A DNA stretch of 8,165 nt from Nitrospiraceae bacterium (GTDB lineage Bacteria; Nitrospirota; Thermodesulfovibrionia; Thermodesulfovibrionales; UBA1546): NCBI GenBank assembly GCA_003535475.1, contig DOHC01000054.1, forward strand, positions 1,421-9,585. The letters are read 5' to 3'. Positions 1-6,700 of the stretch are shown here, one piece after another. Positions within the stretch are counted from its first letter, which is position 1. Every line of letters starts with the position of its first letter. Both the position numbers and the translations under genes were made by a program. Below the pieces are notes generated by a model. That model saw only the letters and a program-made list of their open reading frames with translations, searched no databases and was not told where the DNA came from.

Positions 1-17
1 GGTATTCCCGCGCTTGG

Positions 18-69
18 GCATTTCTTCTTAGGAGTTCCCAAGGAGTCGGGAACTCCTAAGAAGAAATGC
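18..69. repeat. Perfect 22-bp inverted repeat with 8-nt loop
   Basis: Positions 18-39 and 48-69 are exact reverse complements over 22 bp and flank the 8-nt loop at 40-47. The stem has an AT-rich outer half and a GGAGTTCCC / GGGAACTCC inner half. No T-tract follows on either strand, so it is not a canonical intrinsic terminator. A stem this long and perfect is more typical of a REP/MITE-like dispersed palindrome, or of the end of a mobile element lying left of the window. It could also act as a transcriptional insulator or mRNA stabiliser for whatever gene lies upstream. Which of these applies cannot be decided from a single copy. Confidence 0.85.
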
Positions 70-213
70 TGAGAGAGCAGTAATTCTGTTTGCGCTTCCG
101 GACCTTAAAACATAAGCTATACAAAGAAGTCATTTCGAGTTCTTCGCTTAATCCGAAATCGAACCTCAGAGGCGTGATGAGGGTGCTGTCAGACTTGATA
201 GGATTGGAAAGCA
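70..213. other. Intergenic stretch, no gene recognised
   Basis: This stretch lies between the palindrome and the promoter-like block. I see no coding frame with a convincing start and ribosome binding site. The long minus-strand frame that crosses it also runs through the palindrome, the promoter block and the signal-peptide ORF, so I treat it as spurious. No tRNA or obvious structured RNA was recognised. Confidence 0.5.
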
Positions 214-258
214 GGATGTGAAAATTACCCTTACCTGACAGGATTGTGCTGATATAAT
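214..258 (+). promoter_or_regulatory. Promoter-like block, copy 1 (extended -10)
   Basis: The block contains TGATATAAT (250-258), an extended -10 with a perfect TATAAT at 253-258. A poor -35, CTTACC (230-235), lies 17 nt upstream. The 24-nt segment at 214-237 matches 3667-3690 at 23 of 24 positions, and the whole block matches 3667-3711 at about 39 of 45. A weak -35 with a conserved upstream 24-mer and an extended -10 suggests an activator- or repressor-controlled sigma70-type promoter, with the 24-mer as candidate operator. It ends 35 nt before the ATG at 294. Confidence 0.65.
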
Positions 259-293
259 CTGGTTTAAATGATTTTAAAATATGGAGGTGCGGT

Positions 294-455
294 ATGAATA
301 AAACCGTTTCTATTTTAAAAATACTGGTAGGGTTTTTTGTGCTTACAGTTTTCCTGAATCCTGCTTTTGCCTCTGAAAAACCCCAACGTCCTGCAAAACC
401 CAAGAATATTATTTATGAAAAATACATATCAGAGGCTAATTTTTTGTTGTATTGA
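294..455 (+). CDS. Short exported peptide or truncated leader ORF (53 aa)
   Basis: The ORF has 53 codons, starts at ATG 294 and ends with TGA at 453-455. GGAGGT at 283-288 lies 5 nt before the start, and a good extended -10 promoter is upstream. Residues 1-26 form a clear Sec signal peptide: Asn-Lys at the N-terminus, a hydrophobic core from about residue 5 to 21, and a signal peptidase I site after AFA (24-26). The predicted mature part is only 27 residues, with a Pro/Lys-rich start (SEKPQRPAKPK) and an aromatic end. I recognise no family. The strong expression signals argue that it was, or still is, a real gene. Its brevity, and the leader remnant just downstream, suggest it may be the 5' end of a longer lost gene. 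Alternatively it is a genuine small periplasmic peptide. Confidence 0.5.
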   Translation: MNKTVSILKILVGFFVLTVFLNPAFASEKPQRPAKPKNIIYEKYISEANFLLY

Positions 456-508
456 TCCCTCGATAAAATGAAAAAATTATAAGGCTGAAAAATTTTCATG
501 GGAGGGAT
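455..508 (+). promoter_or_regulatory. Imperfect hairpin covering a Shine-Dalgarno sequence
   Basis: Positions 455-461 (ATCCCTC) pair with 502-508 (GAGGGAT). Positions 468-474 (ATGAAAA) pair with 493-499 (TTTTCAT). The result is two 7-bp helices separated by an asymmetric internal loop. The 3' arm contains the GGGAGGG ribosome binding site of the leader at 509 and ends immediately before that ATG. In RNA this could mask the site. The stretch is AT-rich, so chance pairing is possible, and the downstream reading frame is broken. Confidence 0.3.
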
Positions 509-683
509 ATGTTTAGCTTTAAGAGTTTATTCCGCTTTTTAGCGGTCTGGCTTGAGGATTGTTGCCATACTGTCAATCAGCCCTGTTTCTGTCTCTGCCT
601 CTGAAAAGTTTACCCCGGCAGGCAGTAAGCAAGGGCCGGAGATATTTGTGCAGATGGCAAGTATACTATATTTAGCCACTTAA
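509..683 (+). pseudogene. Frameshifted remnant of an exported protein's N-terminus
   Basis: ATG 509 follows GGGAGGG (500-506) and opens with MFSFKSLFRFLAVWL, a hydrophobic signal-like start, but this frame soon becomes non-signal-like, Cys-rich sequence and stops near 605. In the +1 frame, from about 552, the sequence continues as RIVAILSISPVSVSA, then SEKFTPAGSKQGPEIFVQM, ending with TAA at 681-683. Joined by one frameshift between about 543 and 570, the two halves give a normal signal peptide cleaved before SEK, followed by a linker. Similar linkers precede WD40 repeats in WD40-caspase-type exported proteins as I remember them, so the remnant may be a decayed paralogue of the gene at 709. 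Alternatively, a TTG start at 552 could give a 43-residue peptide, which I think less likely. Confidence 0.45.
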
Positions 684-708
684 AATTTACGCATGAGGTT
701 CAGACATA

Positions 709-3372
709 ATGACCTTAAACAGCAAAAAGACTGTTTATAAAATCGGATTAAGAATTCCATTTTCATGTTTAATTTCGTTTTTATATGTTTGCTCGCTGAT
801 AATCTATTTTTTGTTTATATTCACTTCTATTTCTAGTAATGCGTTTGCCGGTGAAAAGGCGTGGCTGGGGGTACAGCTTGGGGCACAGGAGCAATTCAAG
901 GTTAGCGCTGCCTGGCGGTTCCTTGGAAGATTTACCGGCAGGCGTGACGGCGTTTTTGTCCGCGAAGTGATAAAAGGAAGTCCGGCAGAACAAATGGGCA
1001 TAAAGCAGAATGATGTTATTCTTTCCGTCAACTACAAGGATATAAAAAATCCCGATGAATTTACGGCTGCAGTTTCCGCATTAAACCCTGGAGACAAAAT
1101 AGTTCTCCTGATTTTCCGCATGTCGCCAACATTATTGACCATAGAAGGAACGATGGGGCAATCCCCAGTGTTTGCCGGAACGGAGCAAATTCCCAAACCT
1201 TTAAAAGAAGCCAAGCCAGTGAGCGCTGACATATCTGCTAAGATTTTTGCGCCCACAGGACATCACGAAATAACATCAGTAGCCTTTTCTCCTGATGGCA
1301 GATATGCCCTATCTGGAAGTTATGAGACCCTTAAGCTCTGGGATATAGCTAAAGGTAAAGAGATAAGGGCTTTCACGGAGCGCACTAAGGATGATTTGAT
1401 TAATTCAGCAGTCTTCTCTCCTGATGGACTCTATGTCCTTTCCGGGGGTAGTGATAAGACACTTAAACTCTGGGATATTGCGACAGGCAGGGAAATAAGG
1501 ACGTTCACAGGGCGTACAGGGAGGACTATCACAGAGACTGTCACTAAAGATGGTGATCCTATTCCTGCGACATTGCGGCTGCTGGGCGATAAATTAGGGA
1601 TGGGCATGAGCAGCTTCGCGGGTCGTGTTAGCTCTGTTGCCTTTTCACCTGACGGCAGATATGCACTCTCAGGGAGTTGGGATAGCACACTCACCCTCTG
1701 GGATATTTCAACAGGTAAAGAGATAAGGACATTCAAAGGGCATACAGACAGGGTTAACGCAGTAGCCTTTTCACCTGACGGCAGGCACATAATATCTGCC
1801 GCCCGCGATAATTCAATTAAACTCTGGGATGTTGCAACAGGCAGGGAAATAAGGACCTTTACAGGACATAGAGGTGATATAAGTTCCATTGCTTTTTCTA
1901 TTGATCTAAAAAGTTTTATTTCTGGAGGCTTAGATGGCACAATAAGGCGTTGGGACATAAAAACAGGCAAAGAGATCGCCCATTTCATAAGTTTAAAAGA
2001 AGGCGAATGGATAGTTATCACACCTGAAGGGTATTACAACTCTTCTCTCAATGGTCACAGGTATCTGAACATCCGCAGGGATGACAAAGTTTACGGCATA
2101 GAGCAGTTTTACGATGTGTTTTATCGTCCTGACATAGTTGCGGCAAAACTCAGAGGCGATGATATAAGCAGCCTCATCACCCTTACCATAGATGATGCAA
2201 TCAAAAATCCTCCGCCAACTGTTGAATTCGCCTCTGTACCATCAGCGACTGATCAGTCAAAGGTCAAGGTCTGCTATCGGGTAAAAAGCACAGGAGGCGG
2301 AATCGGGGAGGTGAGGTTGTTCCACAACGGCAAACTCATAGAGTCGGACGGCTTTTACAGGGACATTGCAAAATTATCTGCTGATAAAACTCAACTCGCA
2401 GCCTTAAACAGCAAAACCATTTATGAAGATATGCGCAGCGTAATAGTAAAAGGCAAAGCTGATACAACCCCGATTGTCAGCAAATCCAAAGGAGAGTTTT
2501 TTGAAGATTGTAAGGAAGTGGAAAGTGTTTCGGGAGAGAACGAGGTGAGCGTTACGGCCTTTAATACTTCCAACACGGTACAGAGTTATATGAAGACCTC
2601 TAACTTTAATGCAAATATCAAAGGAGAAGAACCTTATCTCTACATCCTTTCCATTGGCATTGACCAGTATAAGGACAGCAAAGTCAATCTGAAATATGCT
2701 GTTAAGGATGCAAAGGATATGACGCAGAAACTGTTGCGGCAGTCTGCCACTTTATTTAAACCCCAGCATATCCACCAGGAAATGTTTATGGACAAAGACG
2801 CCACAAAGACAAATATACTGAATAAGATTAATGAGATTTCACAGAAGATCAAGCCGTCTGACAGTTTCATCCTCTTCGTAGCAGGGCATGGAGTTCTTTT
2901 ACGGAACCAGTACTACATGCTTACACATGAATGTGACGGAAAGGTAAGTGACATAAGCTTAATAAGCTCAAACGAGGTAGTTGAGATGTCAAAGAAGATA
3001 AAATCCTTAAGCCAGTTATTCATATTCGACACATGCCATGCCGGAGGGGTTGACTACATAGTAAGCGGGCTTTACGATGCAAGGATGTCGGTGCTTGCAA
3101 AAAAGATGGGGCTTCACATATATGCCTCGGCAAACTCAATCCAGCAGGCAATGGACGGGTATCGGGGGAATGGATTATTCACTTATACTCTACTTGACGG
3201 ACTTAATAACAACAAAGGAGCGGACAAGAACAATGATAAAAAAGTAAGCCTTATAGAACTCGGAGAATACACAAAACAGACAACAACGGATATATCAAAG
3301 AAAATAGGGCATGCACAGACGCCGTTGATAATAAATTTCGGCAGGGATAATGCGGTTTATAATTTAAGGTGA
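709..3372 (+). CDS. Exported PDZ-WD40-caspase-like (peptidase C14) protein
   Basis: This 887-residue protein begins with a long signal sequence: a basic N-region to residue 15, hydrophobic from about 19 to 42, and a cleavage site after AFA at 45-47. A PDZ domain spans about 50-148 (GVFVREVIKGSPAEQMGIKQ, then NDVILSVN). Five WD40 repeats occupy about 184-416 with repeated VAFSPDGR and LKLWDI motifs; about 45 extra residues (near 262-305) separate repeats 2 and 3. A conserved post-WD40 segment lies at about 430-475 (GEWIVITPEGYYN), then an Ig-like region at about 500-630. The C14 caspase-like domain spans about 640-885. The predicted catalytic dyad is His727 in VAGHG and Cys776 in DTCHAG. An EF-hand-like loop is at 839-850. 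The start has GAGGT at 695-699, 9 nt upstream. It probably cleaves after specific residues in envelope proteins, with the PDZ and WD40 modules binding substrate or partner. It lies 10 nt from the next gene, so they are likely cotranscribed. Catalytic competence is inferred from motifs only. Confidence 0.93.
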   Translation: MTLNSKKTVYKIGLRIPFSCLISFLYVCSLIIYFLFIFTSISSNAFAGEKAWLGVQLGAQEQFKVSAAWRFLGRFTGRRDGVFVREVIKGSPAEQMGIKQNDVILSVNYKDIKNPDEFTAAVSALNPGDKIVLLIFRMSPTLLTIEGTMGQSPVFAGTEQIPKPLKEAKPVSADISAKIFAPTGHHEITSVAFSPDGRYALSGSYETLKLWDIAKGKEIRAFTERTKDDLINSAVFSPDGLYVLSGGSDKTLKLWDIATGREIRTFTGRTGRTITETVTKDGDPIPATLRLLGDKLGMGMSSFAGRVSSVAFSPDGRYALSGSWDSTLTLWDISTGKEIRTFKGHTDRVNAVAFSPDGRHIISAARDNSIKLWDVATGREIRTFTGHRGDISSIAFSIDLKSFISGGLDGTIRRWDIKTGKEIAHFISLKEGEWIVITPEGYYNSSLNGHRYLNIRRDDKVYGIEQFYDVFYRPDIVAAKLRGDDISSLITLTIDDAIKNPPPTVEFASVPSATDQSKVKVCYRVKSTGGGIGEVRLFHNGKLIESDGFYRDIAKLSADKTQLAALNSKTIYEDMRSVIVKGKADTTPIVSKSKGEFFEDCKEVESVSGENEVSVTAFNTSNTVQSYMKTSNFNANIKGEEPYLYILSIGIDQYKDSKVNLKYAVKDAKDMTQKLLRQSATLFKPQHIHQEMFMDKDATKTNILNKINEISQKIKPSDSFILFVAGHGVLLRNQYYMLTHECDGKVSDISLISSNEVVEMSKKIKSLSQLFIFDTCHAGGVDYIVSGLYDARMSVLAKKMGLHIYASANSIQQAMDGYRGNGLFTYTLLDGLNNNKGADKNNDKKVSLIELGEYTKQTTTDISKKIGHAQTPLIINFGRDNAVYNLR
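1463..1865 (+). repeat. DNA-level repeats encoding WD40 blades
   Basis: Positions 1463-1511 and 1817-1865 agree at 45 of 49 bases; both encode the end of a WD40 repeat plus the linker LWD(I/V)ATGREIRTFTG. Positions 1636-1658 and 1762-1784 agree at 22 of 23 bases and encode VAFSPDGR. This nucleotide identity goes beyond what protein constraint needs and indicates recent blade duplication or gene conversion within the gene at 709-3372. Confidence 0.8.
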
Positions 3373-3382
3373 GGAGGATAAA

Positions 3383-3568
3383 ATGTCTCAGAAAAACAAT
3401 GGATTATTGTTACAATTGCTGGGAGTGATCGTTCTGCTGGCAGGTATGCGGGGCTTTTTTGTGGTTGAAGGAGGGATAGCGTACTTCATCGCTGTGGCGA
3501 TCGGCATTGCTGTATTTGCGGTGCTGCTTTCCAAGGGCGGAGCGCTGGTCAAGAAGAGCAGGGGTTAA
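3383..3568 (+). CDS. Small two-helix membrane protein (61 aa)
   Basis: ATG 3383 follows GGAGG (3373-3377) at 5 nt. That ribosome binding site directly abuts the stop of the caspase-like gene, so translation is probably coupled. The protein has two hydrophobic helices, at about residues 8-27 (LLLQLLGVIVLLAG and on) and 31-50 (GIAYFIAVAIGIAVFAVLLS). A tight turn with Val-Glu-Gly-Gly joins them, and the tail is basic (KGGALVKKSRG). The positive-inside rule suggests both ends face the cytoplasm. It has no cysteines or catalytic motif, and I recognise no family. Its position between two peptidase genes suggests a role as membrane partner, anchor or pore-like component, but this is inference from context only. 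Confidence 0.8.
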   Translation: MSQKNNGLLLQLLGVIVLLAGMRGFFVVEGGIAYFIAVAIGIAVFAVLLSKGGALVKKSRG

Positions 3569-3666
3569 GGGTTCCAAGTCCTGACAGGTTGCTCCGCTAA
3601 CGAGCCAGTGCAATGTCCTCCGAGGAGCACGGCAGTCTATTTGAAGCATGCCGAACTTTTCTGCTC

Positions 3667-3711
3667 GGATGTGAAAATTACCTTTACCTGCGAGGGTGGC
3701 GCTGATATAAT
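3667..3711 (+). promoter_or_regulatory. Promoter-like block, copy 2 (extended -10)
   Basis: The extended -10 TGATATAAT lies at 3703-3711, with TATAAT at 3706-3711. A partial -35, TTTACC (3683-3688), is 17 nt upstream. The block ends 34 nt before the ATG at 3746. It matches the block at 214-258 at about 39 of 45 positions and sits at almost the same distance from its start codon (35 nt there). This gives the TPR-CHAT gene its own promoter, independent of the caspase-like gene. The conserved 24-mer at 3667-3690 is a candidate regulator site overlapping the -35 region. Confidence 0.7.
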
Positions 3712-3734
3712 TGGGGCAAATAGTTTGAGAATAA

Positions 3735-3739
3735 AAGGA
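3735..3739 (+). promoter_or_regulatory. Ribosome binding site fixing the start at 3746
   Basis: AAGGA lies 6 nt before ATG 3746. The same frame is open upstream to an ATG at 3608. That start would place the promoter block inside the coding sequence and bury the lipoprotein signal 46 residues from the N-terminus. The ribosome binding site, promoter and lipobox all support 3746. Confidence 0.85.
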
Positions 3740-3745
3740 TTGCCT

Positions 3746-6700
3746 ATGAAGAAAACACTTCTCTTATTAATAGTCCTTCTTATGCTTGGCCTTCTGAGCT
3801 GTGCATCTAATAATGCGTTGATTCTATACCAGCAAGGACAGAAGGCATTCGAAGATAAAAAATATGTTGAGGCATACGAATTTTTCAAACAATCACTAAG
3901 AAATTACCAGTCTTTTAATGTCACCGAAGGCATCGCAGCGAACCATGTTATGATGGGAGACATCCACCGAACTTTGGGAACATACCATGAAGCACTTAAG
4001 AGTTATGAAAATGCTTTGAAAACTTATAAAGAAATAAATAACGCAGAGGGTATCGCTTCAAGCCTTACGAGGATTGGGATTATTCATCAAGCCCTTAAGA
4101 AATATGATTTGGCACTGGATTATTACAATGAAGCATTGAAGATTTACAGAGAGCTAAGTATTCCGCAATATATTGAAACAAGTTTAAGTCAAATAAATGA
4201 AGTTAACAGAGATATAGATATTGACAGAGACAAAGCATTTAAACTTTATCAGCAGGGAAAAGAATATCTGCAACAAGAAAAATATTTACAGGCAATAGAA
4301 TATTTTAATAAATCACTAAATATCAATCGTTTTATTAACTGTTATCCATGTGTTGCTTATAACCTCATCAGCATTGGCTTAAATTACAGTTATCTTGGAC
4401 AGAATGAAAAAGCGATTCCTTCTGTTAAAGAGGCACTTCAGATTTGGGAAAAACTTAATAACACTAAAGAAATTGCTCAAAGTCTAAATGTTCTTGGCAT
4501 GCTTTATTACTCATTAGAACAACATGAAAAAGCTCTTCCATATTATGAGAATGCATTAAAAATATTGCGTGAATACAAAGAACCATCTGAAATTATAACG
4601 TCTGTTTTGACAAATATAGGCAATATTTATAATTCTACTGGTAAATATGAAAAGGCTATCCCATATTTTGAAGAAACACTTCATATAAGCAGAGGAATTA
4701 AAAGCTCCGAATACTACGAGGCATCAAGTTTAAATAATCTTGGACAAATCTATCACTCTCTTCTTCAATACGATAAATCTATCTCTTATTATGATGAAGC
4801 ATTGAAAATCTGGCTTAGGACTAAAAATACAGATATGATTGTAATTTGTTTTACTAATATAGCAAATAATTATTTTTCTTTAGACCAATATGAAAAAGCC
4901 CTCTATTACTATGAAAAATCGCTTGCAATATGGGAAAATAGCAATGACCTAAAAGGTATCGCACTGAGTTTAACGGGCATCGGACGCATTTATACTGTTT
5001 TAGGCCAATACGAAAAAGCATTATCCTATTATGAAAAAGGTTTAACCATAAATAGAGAACTTAAATTTTCAATGGGAATAGCTATCAGCTTAGACAAAAT
5101 AGGCGAAATTTACCGCTATCTTGGTCTTTACGAAAAGGCTCTTTTTTATCATGCGGAAGCGCTGATTATATTTGATGAAATTAAAAATCCTCATTTAAAA
5201 GTACCCTGTTTAGAGAACATTGGAATTATTCATTTTTTAAGGAAAGAATATAATGATGCAGAAAAGAAGTTTGTTGAAGCTCAGAATGAAATAAAGAAAA
5301 CAGATATGACAATGCGAGGCAATCCAGGGCTTGTTGAGGTACTAAATGCAACAAAGAGGTACGAGAAAGCACTTAATATTCTAAACGAAATGGACTATGA
5401 CTGGAATGCAAATCATACTTACAAGATTCAATTTCATGTTCAACAAGGAGATGCGTTTAAAGGTTTAGGGGAACTTAAAGAGGCATCTCGTAATTTTCTC
5501 AAAGCAGTCTCGTTCACCGAAGAATTAAGGCAAAAAATTAAGGGAGAAAAAGCTGGATTTTTAGGGGCAGGGACTATCGGCGGCCGTATCCGTGCATACA
5601 AAGGACTTGTAGCAACACTTTCAGAAAGAGCAATTAAAGGTGAAGAGACAGATGATAACCTTGCTCTTTATGGTAAGGATTTGGCATCCAATGCTTTTTA
5701 TTTTGCAGAAGCAACAAAGGCAAGAACGCTCCTTGAAGCAATCTCGAAATCTTCAAACAGGGCAAACAAGATAGAACTCCCCCAGGATTTAAAATTGAAA
5801 GAAGAAAACATTCTTGATGAACTCTCTGCGATAGAGAGCCAATGGGAAGATACATACAAAAAAGGAGAAGAGGCATTTAAGGAATTAGTCAAGCGAAGGG
5901 AGAATCTTCAAAAAGAACTTGATTATCTAATTTCAGTTTTCAGAAAAAAATATCCTATGTATGCGGCTCTTAATTATCCGAAACCAATCCTTGCAGAACA
6001 GTTACCGTTAAAAGACAAGGAAGTATTACTTGAATACGCCATTACTGATGATGCGACTTATCTATTCAGAGTAAAGAAAGGCGGGGTTGAAAAGGTAATA
6101 AAAATACCTAAAGGCAAGAAAGAGATAGAGGCCCTCGTTAATGAGTTTATGCTTCCCTTACAGAATCCTGAGACAAAAGATAAATTCTCCATCGCCTTAG
6201 CACACAAACTATACAATTTTTTATTGAACGGGGCATTAAAGGATGTTCAATCCGACAAAAACATAATCATTGTTCCTGACGGAATTCTCGGACTGCTTCC
6301 ATTTGAGGCACTGGTTATAAAAGAAGGTAAGGATTACAGAGACAGCCTTTATACAGGAGACAGATGGAAAATAACCTATACACAATCTGCAACAGTGCTT
6401 TCACTGAACCGTTTTTTGAAATCATCCAATGCACAAAACCCTCTGTTTGCCGTTGGGAATCCTATATATCACAAGGAAGACCCAAGATATATAGCATACA
6501 AACAGGGTAAGACGCAGGAAACACTCATAGCAAAAAATCCAGTTCAGTATGCTTATAGAGGAATCACAATAATCCCGAAAGCAGATAAAACAGAAGGTGA
6601 TAAGATTAAATGGGAGGAAGTTGAATATGCCCCTCTTTTAGAGACTGAAAAAGAGGTTAAGTCAATTGCAAAACTCTTTAATATTGAAGCGAAACCACCT

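Noticed and set aside
18..69. Intrinsic terminator reading of the palindrome
   Set aside because: Neither side has a run of T after the stem, so I list it as an inverted repeat and leave termination as an alternative.
56..403. Minus-strand open frame of 115 codons
   Set aside because: It overlaps the palindrome, the promoter block and the signal-peptide ORF at 294. It shows no recognisable domain or supporting ribosome binding site.
662..667. TATACT as a -10 for the caspase-like gene
   Set aside because: No -35-like hexamer lies 16-18 nt upstream and no extended -10 TG precedes it, so support is too thin to list.
1431..2021. Minus-strand open frame of 196 codons
   Set aside because: It is the antisense shadow of the WD40 repeats. 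Its repeated PVxISQ pattern is simply the reverse of the repeated blade codons.
3537..3597. GCGGAGC / GCTCCGC inverted repeat as a terminator after the 61-aa gene
   Set aside because: The arms are 7 bp with a 47-nt loop, one arm lies inside the coding sequence, and no T-tract follows.
3608..3745. Upstream ATG giving the CHAT protein 46 extra residues
   Set aside because: The extension covers the promoter block and would bury the lipoprotein signal. The ATG at 3746 has a well-spaced ribosome binding site.
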